DNA from: Bacteroidales bacterium
GTDB lineage: Bacteria > Bacteroidota > Bacteroidia > Bacteroidales > F082
Reading direction: 5' to 3'
NCBI GenBank assembly: GCA_016284305.1
Contig: JAEEON010000064.1
Coordinates: 1 to 64,000 of the forward strand
DNA length: 64,000 bases
The notes under the pieces are model-generated. The model saw only the letters and a program-made list of their open reading frames with translations, ran no database searches and was not told the DNA's origin. The position numbers and the translations under genes are program-made. Positions 44,231 to 51,701 of this stretch are shown piece by piece. The number at the start of each line of letters is the position of its first letter. Position 1 is the first letter of the stretch.

Positions 44231-45520
44231 TCAACAATTTGACGATTGGGTTGTATCATCCACGACACAGGCCACCGTAGTGTCGCCCGTCACATTCACC
44301 ACCGTTCGCAGCATATCCAGAGGCCTATCAATACCCAAGATCAAGGCCAAGCCTTCAATAGGAATCCCTACTGAATCGAGGACGATCATGAGCATGACGA
44401 TGGAGCCTCCCGGAATACCCGGAGTTCCTATGGAGGAAATAGTGGCAGTTGCCAAAATGAGTAGCATCTGACCAAAAGTCAAATCCAAACCCATCACCTG
44501 CGCCAAAAACACCGCAGCCACTGCCTGATAGCAACTCGTGCCGTCCATATTAATAGTCACGCCAACAGGAAGCACAAACGAGGAAACCTCCTCAGAAACA
44601 CCCAGATGTTTCTGGGTTCGCTCCAACGTCAAAGGCAAGGTGGCGGCACTGGAACTTGTCGAGAAAGCCAACATCTGCACAGGAAACACAGCCTTAAAAA
44701 ACTGTCCCAGCTTCTTTTTGCTGAAAAGACGAAGTGTCAACGGATAAACCAAAAAGATGATCACGGCCAAGGCCAGCACAACGGTCAAGGCATACATCCC
44801 CAACGAGGAGATGATACCCACATCGCCAGCATAATCCACAATCAAGCCTGCCATCAGGGCAAAGACGCCCAACGGGGCATATGCCATTATGAAGTCTATG
44901 ATTTTTAGCAAGATAAGATTCAACTGTTGAAAAAACCTTACCACAGAGACCGTCTTAGATTGACCAACGCAAATCAATGCTACGCCAAACAGCAAAGCGA
45001 AAAAGATGACTTGCAGCATCTGAGAATTGCTGCTGAAAGCTTGAAAGACATTTTCGGGCACGATATCCACCAAAAACTGCATTGGCGATTCTCCTTTCAC
45101 CTGTTGCATCTGGACTTCACGTTCCGTCACCGTCTGTTGGTAACGTTCCACGAACTCCGTCTGTTTGTCTTTCGGGAAAAGATTCCCTGGCTTTATCAGA
45201 CTGACCATGGCCAAGCCGATGCTCACTGCAATGATGGTGGTACATACATAGATCAAGAGGGTCTTCAGCCCAATCCGCGAAAGGCTCCTGATGTCCTTCA
45301 GACTGACTACGCCCAAGATGAGCGACACAAGCACCAGTGGCACGGCTATCAGCTTCAGCAGGCGCAAGAAGATAACACCCAACGGAGCCACCCAATCACC
45401 GACTAAGCCCTCCCATTGCAAGGCGATGGCCACAAAGCCAAAAGCCACGCCGAGTGCCATACCAATGAGAATCTTGGCAAAGAGAGGAAGGCATTTTCTA
45501 TCTTGTCGTGTGGCTTTCAT
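44231..45520 (-). CDS. Dicarboxylate/amino acid:cation symporter (DAACS family)
   Basis: A 429-residue inner-membrane transporter of the GltP/DctA family, importing glutamate, aspartate or C4-dicarboxylates with H+ or Na+. Start 45520 (MKATRQDRK) is chosen because it opens just before the first membrane helix; the upstream 21 residues are not conserved-looking. Family marks are STSSSAATLPLTL (hairpin HP1), PVGVTINMDGTSCYQAV (TM7), the SSIGTPGIPGGSIVML hairpin (HP2) and DRPLDMLRTVVNVTGD (TM8), which carries the substrate-binding Asp. It is a single gene. The exact substrate is not predictable. Confidence 0.93.
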   Translation of the reverse strand: MKATRQDRKCLPLFAKILIGMALGVAFGFVAIALQWEGLVGDWVAPLGVIFLRLLKLIAVPLVLVSLILGVVSLKDIRSLSRIGLKTLLIYVCTTIIAVSIGLAMVSLIKPGNLFPKDKQTEFVERYQQTVTEREVQMQQVKGESPMQFLVDIVPENVFQAFSSNSQMLQVIFFALLFGVALICVGQSKTVSVVRFFQQLNLILLKIIDFIMAYAPLGVFALMAGLIVDYAGDVGIISSLGMYALTVVLALAVIIFLVYPLTLRLFSKKKLGQFFKAVFPVQMLAFSTSSSAATLPLTLERTQKHLGVSEEVSSFVLPVGVTINMDGTSCYQAVAAVFLAQVMGLDLTFGQMLLILATATISSIGTPGIPGGSIVMLMIVLDSVGIPIEGLALILGIDRPLDMLRTVVNVTGDTTVACVVDDTTQSSNC

Positions 45521-45559
45521 GCTCCAAAGGTAATTATTTTTGAGTAAACAGCAAGTTTT

Positions 45560-45597
45560 TGCCAAAATGTCAGTTTTTGTCATGGCACATTATTTGA
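45560..45597 (+). promoter_or_regulatory. Candidate sigma54-type promoter with TGCCA-N3-TGTCA motif before htpG
   Basis: TGCCAAAATGTCA (45560-45572) is followed by TGGCAC-N5-TTGA (45583-45597), a -24/-12-like element with the last positions off consensus (TTGA, not TTGC). The same combination precedes grpE. No TAnnTTTG box lies between here and the ATG. Confidence 0.45.
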
Positions 45598-45603
45598 CCA
45601 AGG

Positions 45604-45640
45604 GTCGCTTTGCGTCATTGCGAGCGAAGCGAAACAATCC
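45604..45640. repeat. GCGAGCGAAGCG-type palindromic repeat upstream of htpG
   Basis: The unit TGCGTCATTGCGAGCGAAGC continues into GAAACAATCC; ATTG and CAAT arms can pair around GCGAGCGAAGC. It is a single copy here and resembles short interspersed repeats seen in many bacterial genomes. Confidence 0.45.
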
Positions 45641-45678
45641 ACAATCTTTAAACCTTTGAATTTTAAAACTACAACGAT

Positions 45679-47631
45679 ATGACAACCGGTAACATTGGAG
45701 TAAAGACAGAAAACATTTTCCCTGTCATCAAGAAATTCTTGTATTCGGACCAGGAAATTTTCCTGCGCGAAATCATCAGCAATGCGGTGGACGCCACCCA
45801 GAAACTGAAGGCCTTAGCCGCCTCTGGCGAGTTCAAAGGCGAGCTGGGCGACCTCACCATCAAAGTTGAAGTCGATAAGAAGAAAAAGACCCTTACCGTC
45901 CGCGACCGCGGCATCGGCATGAACGCCGAAGAAGTCGATAAGTATATCAACCAAATCGCCTTCTCGGGCGCAGAAGAGTTTATCGCCAAGTTCAAGACCC
46001 AGAGTGAGGCGGAAGCCGCCAACATCATCGGCCACTTCGGACTGGGCTTCTACTCTGCCTTCATGGTATCCTCAAAGGTCTCTCTGATTTCCAAGTCCTG
46101 CAAGGAAGAAGGCACCAACGGCGTCATCTGGGAGTGCGACGGCAGCCCAGAATACACGATGAACGAAATCCCGAAGGGCGACCGCGGCACCGACGTTATC
46201 CTCTACATCAGTGACGACGCCGCTGAGTTCCTCGAAGAAGGCCGAATCCGCGAACTGCTCAACAAATACTGCAAGTTCCTGCCCATCCCGATTCAGTTTG
46301 GCACCAAGAAAGTGCAGGAACCCATTGAAGAAGAGGCATCCGCAGAAAACGAAGCAAATAACGACGAAAAGAAAGAAGACAAGAAGCCGAAAACCAAGGA
46401 AGTGGAGAAACCTTGGATCATCAACGACGTGGCCCCGCTGTGGAAGAAAGCCCCGACAGACATCAAGGACGAGGAGTACAACGACTTCTACCACACACTC
46501 TACCCGATGAACTTCGGCGAGCCGCTGTTCCACATCCACCTCAACGTGGACTACCCCTTCAACCTCACGGGTATCCTCTATTTCCCGAAGGTGAAGAACC
46601 GCTACGAGTTCCAGCGCAACAAGATCCAACTCTACTGCAACGAGGTCTTCGTCACCGACTCAGTGGAAGGCATCCTGCCCGAGTTCCTCTCACTGCTGCA
46701 TGGTGTCATCGACTCGCCTGATATCCCTCTGAACGTTAGCCGCTCGTTCCTGCAAAGTGACCAAAACGTGAAGAAAATCTCGACCTACATCACGAAAAAG
46801 GTGGCCGAGAAACTGGAGGAGCTTTTCAAGAAAGACCGCGAAGCCTACGAGAAGAACTGGGACGACATCCGCGTGTTCATCGAATACGGCATGATGAGCG
46901 ACCCGAAGTTCTACGAACGCGCCGAGAAGTTCTTCCTTTTCAAGGACACCGAAGACAAATACTACACCATCGAGGAATATAAAAACCTCATCAAGGAGCA
47001 GCAGACCAACAAGGACAAGATGCTTGTGTATCTGTATGCCACCGACAAGGACGACCAATACACCAACATCGAGAACGCCAAGGCCAAGGGCTACAATGTG
47101 CTGATGATGGACGGCATCCTTGACCCGCATTTCATCAGCGCCTACGAGCAGAAGGAAGGCGAGAAAGGCGACGACAGCCGTGCAATGTTTGCCCGTGTCG
47201 ATTCCAACACCATCGACAAGCTCATCGTGAAGGACGACAAGGAAGCCGCCTCGGGTCTCGACGACAAGCAGAAAGAGACCTTGAAAGCCGCCTTCGAGAA
47301 GGTCATCGACAAGGTGAAGTTCAACGTGGAGTTCAGCAACGAAGGTGCTGAAGCCGCTCCCGTGGAGGTCACCCAAAACGAGTGGATGCGCCGTATGAAG
47401 GAGATGGAGCAGATGGGCGGCGGTCCGATGTCATTCTACGGTTCGATGCCCGACAGCTACACGCTGATGCTCAACACGAATAGCCCCGTCATCACCGGCT
47501 TACTTGACAAGGACGAAGCCGCACAAGAAGCCACCATCAGGCAAATCTACGACCTCGCTTTGCTCTCCAAGAATTTGCTGAAGGGCAAGGACCTGAGCGA
47601 ATTTGTCAAAAGGAATATGAACCTGTTATAA
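45679..47631 (+). CDS. htpG: HtpG (Hsp90) chaperone
   Basis: A 650-residue ATP-dependent chaperone. The N-terminal GHKL ATPase shows YSDQEIFLREIISNAVDA, DRGIGM, HFGLGFYSAFMV and GTDVILY. A charged Glu/Lys linker (about 215-240) leads to the middle domain with LNVDYPFNLTGILYFPK and SPDIPLNVSRSFLQ, and a dimerisation domain ends in MNLL. Length is normal. It is a single gene, with a putative stress promoter and a palindromic repeat upstream. Confidence 0.97.
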   Translation: MTTGNIGVKTENIFPVIKKFLYSDQEIFLREIISNAVDATQKLKALAASGEFKGELGDLTIKVEVDKKKKTLTVRDRGIGMNAEEVDKYINQIAFSGAEEFIAKFKTQSEAEAANIIGHFGLGFYSAFMVSSKVSLISKSCKEEGTNGVIWECDGSPEYTMNEIPKGDRGTDVILYISDDAAEFLEEGRIRELLNKYCKFLPIPIQFGTKKVQEPIEEEASAENEANNDEKKEDKKPKTKEVEKPWIINDVAPLWKKAPTDIKDEEYNDFYHTLYPMNFGEPLFHIHLNVDYPFNLTGILYFPKVKNRYEFQRNKIQLYCNEVFVTDSVEGILPEFLSLLHGVIDSPDIPLNVSRSFLQSDQNVKKISTYITKKVAEKLEELFKKDREAYEKNWDDIRVFIEYGMMSDPKFYERAEKFFLFKDTEDKYYTIEEYKNLIKEQQTNKDKMLVYLYATDKDDQYTNIENAKAKGYNVLMMDGILDPHFISAYEQKEGEKGDDSRAMFARVDSNTIDKLIVKDDKEAASGLDDKQKETLKAAFEKVIDKVKFNVEFSNEGAEAAPVEVTQNEWMRRMKEMEQMGGGPMSFYGSMPDSYTLMLNTNSPVITGLLDKDEAAQEATIRQIYDLALLSKNLLKGKDLSEFVKRNMNLL

Positions 47632-47636
47632 AGGAT

Positions 47637-48360
47637 GCCCCGTAGGGGCAACAACCATCAGCCCAGGGCAACGCCCTGGGAAATAGAATTACGAGAGCGA
47701 TTGAACCATGTTAGCGCCCCGTAGGGGCAACAGCCATCAGCCCAGGGCAACGCCCTGGGTATGATAGTTATCATTGTTAACCGCCCTGAAAGGGCAAAAG
47801 CAATCACATCATGTCACAATCGCTCTGTAAAATATACGTACACATCATTTTTCACATCAAAACCACCAGTCCTTCCATTCTCGAAGAACATTTGGAGCGC
47901 GTTCACTCCTACATCGGACAACTCATCAATACCACGGGATGTCAATCGATACTAGTAGGTGGCGTTTCAAACCATGTTCACATAGTCTGTCAGCTCTCAA
48001 AAAGCGAAACCATCTCACATCTTTTGGAAGAGGTCAAGCGAAACAGCAGCCGCTGGATAAAAACTATCGATGACAGATACCGAGATTTTGCCTGGCAAGG
48101 CGGTTATGCTGCATTCTCTGTCAGTGAATCTGTATTGCCTAAAACGATAGATTATGTAAGGAATCAAAAAACTCATCACAAAAAAATAAGTTTTCAAAAC
48201 GAGTATTTATATTTCTTAAAGCTTTACAGGGTCAAATATGACAAGAGATACGTGTTTTCTGACTGACCATGGAGCTTTTGCCCTTTCAGGGCGACATTAT
48301 TAATCGCTCACATTTACCCAGGGCGTTGCCCTGGGCTATTTGCCGTTGGCCTTTCAGGCC
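47637..48360. mobile_element. RAYT gene flanked by inverted palindrome sets (REPtron-like)
   Basis: Left side: CCCAGGGCAACGCCCTGGG at 47662-47680 and 47741-47759, each after GCCCCGTAGGGGC (47637-47649, 47716-47728), then CGCCCTGAAAGGGCAAAAG (47782-47800). Right side: CTTTTGCCCTTTCAGGGCG (48275-48293) and CCCAGGGCGTTGCCCTGGG (48317-48335), the reverse complement of the left order with nearly the same spacing (22 and 23 bases). GGCCTTTCAGGCC follows at 48348-48360. The transposase gene lies exactly between, so this looks like a mobile unit with palindromic ends. Confidence 0.8.
47811..48266 (+). CDS. REP-associated IS200-like tyrosine transposase (RAYT), second type
   Basis: A 151-residue Y1 transposase with HUH motif NHVHIV (about 53-58) and catalytic Tyr in DYVRNQKTHH (about 118-127). 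It is only distantly like the RAYT at 12511-12954, so the window holds two lineages, each with its own palindrome family. The start 11 bases after the left palindrome and the stop nine bases before the right one show a compact unit. It probably nicks single-stranded DNA at the flanking hairpins. Confidence 0.9.
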   Translation: MSQSLCKIYVHIIFHIKTTSPSILEEHLERVHSYIGQLINTTGCQSILVGGVSNHVHIVCQLSKSETISHLLEEVKRNSSRWIKTIDDRYRDFAWQGGYAAFSVSESVLPKTIDYVRNQKTHHKKISFQNEYLYFLKLYRVKYDKRYVFSD

Positions 48361-48382
48361 ATCCTACAGCCTGAAGATTTTT

Positions 48383-49096
48383 TTAGGTCCGTACCGCCCG
48401 CACCACCTGTCCCCTGCAACGCTCGCTGCTGCCACAGATGTGGGCGCTATATATATTGAAATGAATCCCCCATGCACGGTATGGGAATTCGGTGTTGAGC
48501 GTGCTTGACCAATACAGGCCAAGACCCTCATCGTTGTGTATATCATTCCACCAATAACCAACAGCAGGAAGAAAGAGGGTATTCCCATTTTTGGCAGTCA
48601 GAAGCCAACCCTCCACTCCTTCAAGTTCACTCCATTCACCAACGGTGTTTTCAAACAACTCTTCCCATTCTTTCTTGGTAGGCATACGCCATCCGGATCC
48701 CCAAACAGTTGCAGCCACATCATCAGCAGGCTCCAACAGGATCAAATCGTCAACAAACCCGTCAAGCCCATACACCGAATCAGAACAATATTTGGTGAAT
48801 TCATAATGCTCGTCAAGAAAACTGCCATACTGATAGTATTTCCAACCAAAAACCTCTTTCGGTGCTATCTCACCCCAAGAAAAAAACTCGCCCTCATCTT
48901 CAGGACTGTCGCCTCCCACATTACAAGTAGCCCACAGTGTACCATTGGGCAAGCCAAGGTCAACATAATCATGTACCATGTCCATGGTATCTGGAGCGCT
49001 AGGACCAACAGGGGCCACAGGGTCTTCCGGTTTACCACAACCCACCCATAACGAAGCAATCACAACGGCTGCAAAACCCATCAAAGCTCTTTTCAT
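48383..49096 (-). CDS. Lipoprotein with a FISUMP/DUF1566-like domain
   Basis: A 237-residue protein with a lipoprotein signal peptide (lipobox WVGC, Cys20). The mature part has the lineage-typical repeat DYVDLGLPNGTLWATCNVGG, FFSWGEIAPKE, WRMPTKKEWEELFENT and GLYWSST, as in the Fibrobacter succinogenes major paralogous domain and its Bacteroidales relatives, a formylglycine-enzyme-like C-type lectin fold by family knowledge. Several Cys (in HICGSSERC) may form a disulfide. It is likely surface-exposed; function unknown. It is a single gene, divergent from the TPM gene, and ends 23 bases from the palindromic element. Confidence 0.8.
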   Translation of the reverse strand: MKRALMGFAAVVIASLWVGCGKPEDPVAPVGPSAPDTMDMVHDYVDLGLPNGTLWATCNVGGDSPEDEGEFFSWGEIAPKEVFGWKYYQYGSFLDEHYEFTKYCSDSVYGLDGFVDDLILLEPADDVAATVWGSGWRMPTKKEWEELFENTVGEWSELEGVEGWLLTAKNGNTLFLPAVGYWWNDIHNDEGLGLYWSSTLNTEFPYRAWGIHFNIYSAHICGSSERCRGQVVRAVRT

Positions 49097-49138
49097 AACA
49101 CATTATTAATGACAACCACAAAGAAACAAAAAAAAGTT

Positions 49139-49146
49139 TAATTTTG
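49139..49146 (+). promoter_or_regulatory. -7 box (TAATTTTG) of the TPM/EamA operon
   Basis: A consensus box 18 bases before the ATG at 49165. Confidence 0.55.
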
Positions 49147-49164
49147 CGACCAAAAGGGAAGAAT

Positions 49165-49608
49165 ATGTCAAACGCAATTACCATACTGAACCGCGAGGAA
49201 GACCACCGCGTGGTGGAGGCCATCAAACAGGCCGAGCTGAACACCTCGGGCGAGATTAAGGTACATATCGAGAACCGTTGCCACGGTGATGTGGAGGAAC
49301 GTAGCCTGTTTCTCTTCAACCACCTCAAGCTCAACGAGACCAAACTGCGCAACGGAGTCCTCATCTACCTTGCTGTCAAGGACCATAAGTTCGCCATCCT
49401 TGGCGACGAGGGTATCAACAAGGTGGTTGGACAAGACTTTTGGAATGACGTGAAAGACATGATGCTGGGGTATTTCAAGGAAGCTCGTTTTGTTGAAGGG
49501 CTGGAGCAAGGCATCCTACGCTGCGGCGAGAAACTCAAAGCCTTCTTCCCCTATCAAACTGATGACGTCAATGAAATACCCGACGACATCTCCTACGAAA
49601 ACAACTAA
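49165..49608 (+). CDS. TPM-domain protein without signal peptide
   Basis: A 147-residue protein matching the TPM (Psb32/YgcG/MOLO-1) domain: IKQAELNTSGEIKVHIE, ETKLRNGVLIYLAVKDHKFAILGDEGI and FVEGLEQGIL. It has no signal peptide or membrane helix, so it is shorter than the exported YgcG type and probably cytoplasmic. Start 49165 (MSNAIT) follows the promoter box; the upstream seven codons are not likely coding. An EamA transporter follows after 18 bases, then the exported TPM protein. LemA, a frequent partner, is not in the window. Confidence 0.8.
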   Translation: MSNAITILNREEDHRVVEAIKQAELNTSGEIKVHIENRCHGDVEERSLFLFNHLKLNETKLRNGVLIYLAVKDHKFAILGDEGINKVVGQDFWNDVKDMMLGYFKEARFVEGLEQGILRCGEKLKAFFPYQTDDVNEIPDDISYENN

Positions 49609-49626
49609 TCCTTTCTATTCCTTTCT

Positions 49627-50571
49627 ATGGTCTCTTCTTATTTTGGTGAAATCATTGCCCTCGTTGTGGCCATCTCTTGGACTGCGACGGCTCTGTTCGC
49701 CGATGTAGCCAGTCACAGGTTGGGATCTCTGCCGCTGAACCTCATCCGCATGGTGCTCTCCTGGCTATTCCTCTCCGTGATGCTCTGGATTGTCACCGGT
49801 GCCCCTTATCCCTTGTATGCCAGTGGCAAAGCTTGGTTTTGGCTAGCTTTGTCGGGATTGGTGGGCTATGTGTTTGGCGACTATTGCCTTTTCAATTCTT
49901 ATATCGTCTTCGGGTCACGTTACGGTCAGCTTTTCATGACCCTAGCGCCACCTATGGCGGGCATTGCTGGATGGCTGATGTTGGGCGAGTCGATGTCATG
50001 GCATTCCTGGATCGCCATGGCAGTCACGCTCACTGGCATAGCCATCTCAATCTTGGCTCGCGGTGGAGAGAACCACAAACTCACCTTGAAGCTCCCGCTG
50101 AAAGGCGTTCTATTCGGCATTGGTGCTGGCGTAGGGCAAGGTGTTGGACTGGTACTCAGCAAGATAGGTTTAGAGCATTATGCCCAGTCCATCCCTGCCG
50201 AAGCACCGCAGTCCATCGTTAGGATGATGCCCTTTGCCGGCACCTACATCCGCGCCGTGGCAGGCTTCGTGGGGTTCTTCCTCCTCCTTGCCATGATGAA
50301 ACAGCTGAGCTCCGTAGGCAAGGCGTTCCACGACCGCAAGGGGATGCTATATGCCACCCTCACCACTTTCTTCGGTCCCTTCCTTGGAGTCTCGCTGTCG
50401 CTGATGGCTGTCCAATATGCCAAGGCCGGCATCGCCTCTACCCTCATGGCACTCACCCCTGTTCTCATCATCGTCCCCTACGCCATCATTCACAAACAAA
50501 AAATATCCATTAAGGAAGTCATCGGCACACTGATCACCATGGTAGGCGTCGCCCTGTTTTTCCTGTTGTAA
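49627..50571 (+). CDS. EamA (DMT superfamily) transporter
   Basis: A 314-residue membrane protein with ten predicted helices in two EamA repeats, each with the helix pair typical of drug/metabolite exporters (for example APPMAGIAGWLMLGE in the first and STLMALTPVLIIVPYAII in the second). It lies between two TPM-domain genes, 18 bases after the first. Substrate unknown; members export amino acids, nucleotides or drugs. Confidence 0.9.
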   Translation: MVSSYFGEIIALVVAISWTATALFADVASHRLGSLPLNLIRMVLSWLFLSVMLWIVTGAPYPLYASGKAWFWLALSGLVGYVFGDYCLFNSYIVFGSRYGQLFMTLAPPMAGIAGWLMLGESMSWHSWIAMAVTLTGIAISILARGGENHKLTLKLPLKGVLFGIGAGVGQGVGLVLSKIGLEHYAQSIPAEAPQSIVRMMPFAGTYIRAVAGFVGFFLLLAMMKQLSSVGKAFHDRKGMLYATLTTFFGPFLGVSLSLMAVQYAKAGIASTLMALTPVLIIVPYAIIHKQKISIKEVIGTLITMVGVALFFLL

Positions 50572-50599
50572 TCTTCTTGCATCCAATATCAAAAAAGAT

Positions 50600-50607
50600 T
50601 ATCTTTG
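50600..50607 (+). promoter_or_regulatory. -7 box (TATCTTTG) of the exported TPM protein
   Basis: A consensus box 21 bases before the ATG at 50629, supporting that start. Confidence 0.55.
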
Positions 50608-50628
50608 CAAATTCAATCCTTGCGAACC

Positions 50629-51384
50629 ATGCTTCAAAAAAGATCCATATTCTTTCTGTTTCTTCTGACACTGTGCATCGTTCTTCATGCTCAGCTGCCC
50701 TCAAAGCCGGTTCCACCCCGTTTGGTCAACGATTACACGGGGACACTCACCAGCAGCCAGATGAACAATCTGGAGCGGATGTTAGTCAACTACAACGACA
50801 CCACCTCGACACAATTCTTGGTGCTACTCGTTGACGACCTGCAAGGTTATGACATCCACGAATATGCCACAGAGATAGGGCACAGCTGGGGGGTCGGCCA
50901 AAAAGGAAAGGACAACGGAGCGGTGATCGTGGTCAAGCCCCAAAAAGGAAACAGCAAGGGAAGGGTTACTATTAGCGTGGGTTACGGTCTGGAGGAATAC
51001 ATCACTGACGCAGCTTCCAAACGCATCATCGAGAAAGAGATGATCCCTGCCTTCAAGCAGAACGACTATTACACAGGCATTGTCAAGGCTGTAGAAGTGA
51101 TGATGGACCTCTGCTCAGGCAAGTTCACCGCTGACGAATACGCCAAAAATGAAGGTATCCCCGTATGGCTTATCATCATCTTCATCATCGCATTGGTCCT
51201 CATCTTCTCCAAAGGCAACAACCAAAACTACACCAGCGGAGGCAGTCGAACCATTTGGATCCCCATGGGAGGCTTCGGTGGAGGTGGCTTTGGAGGTGGA
51301 GGTAGCTTCGGAGGCGGAGGTGGAGGCTTCGGCGGTTTTGGAGGCGGAGGCTTCGGTGGCGGCGGCGCGAGCGGAAGTTGGTAA
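50629..51384 (+). CDS. Exported TPM-domain (YgcG-like) protein with a Gly-rich tail
   Basis: A 251-residue protein. Signal peptide (about 1-21, ending at HAQ), a TPM domain (about 30-170: VNDYTGTLTSSQMNNLERML, TSTQFLVLLVDDL, GHSWGVGQKGKDNGAVIVV, VGYGLEEYITDA), one membrane helix (about 175-192, WLIIIFIIALVLIF), and a C-terminal tail of Gly/Phe repeats. The start at 50629 follows a promoter box; a TTG start upstream lies inside that box. The architecture matches YgcG, a membrane-anchored protein of unclear role. Confidence 0.9.
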   Translation: MLQKRSIFFLFLLTLCIVLHAQLPSKPVPPRLVNDYTGTLTSSQMNNLERMLVNYNDTTSTQFLVLLVDDLQGYDIHEYATEIGHSWGVGQKGKDNGAVIVVKPQKGNSKGRVTISVGYGLEEYITDAASKRIIEKEMIPAFKQNDYYTGIVKAVEVMMDLCSGKFTADEYAKNEGIPVWLIIIFIIALVLIFSKGNNQNYTSGGSRTIWIPMGGFGGGGFGGGGSFGGGGGGFGGFGGGGFGGGGASGSW

Positions 51385-51680
51385 GGTGAAAGGTGAGAGG
51401 TGAAAGGTGAGAACTCGCACTGACCAGTCAGCACCTCGAAGAGGTGCCCTCTCAATAACCCCAGGTGAGCGAGCATAGCGAGCGTAACCTGGGGAGGAAA
51501 GTGAGCGAGCATAGCAAACGTAACCTGGGGAGGAAGGTGAAAGGTGAGAACTCGCGCTGACCAGTCAGCACCTCGAAGAGGTGCCCTCTCAATAACCCCA
51601 GGTGAGCGAGCATAGCGAGCGTAACCTGGGGAGGAAAGTAAGCGAGCATAGCGAGCGCAACCTGGGGAACTAACAAGAAA
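51385..51680. repeat. Palindromic repeat cluster downstream of the YgcG-like gene
   Basis: Two direct copies (about 51408-51536 and 51546-51675) contain GCACCTCGAAGAGGTGC (perfect hairpin), a CCCAGGT...ACCTGGGG hairpin around GAGCGAGCATAGCGAGCG, and a second GAGCGAGCATAG unit. GGTGAAAGGTGAGA heptamer-like runs precede each copy. The inner GAGCGAGC/GCGAGCG core resembles the GAGCGCAGCGAGC unit at 13.3 and 13.7 kb. No transposase gene is next to it and no gene is supported. Confidence 0.75.
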
Positions 51681-51701
51681 ACAACAAAAAAACTAATAAT
51701 C

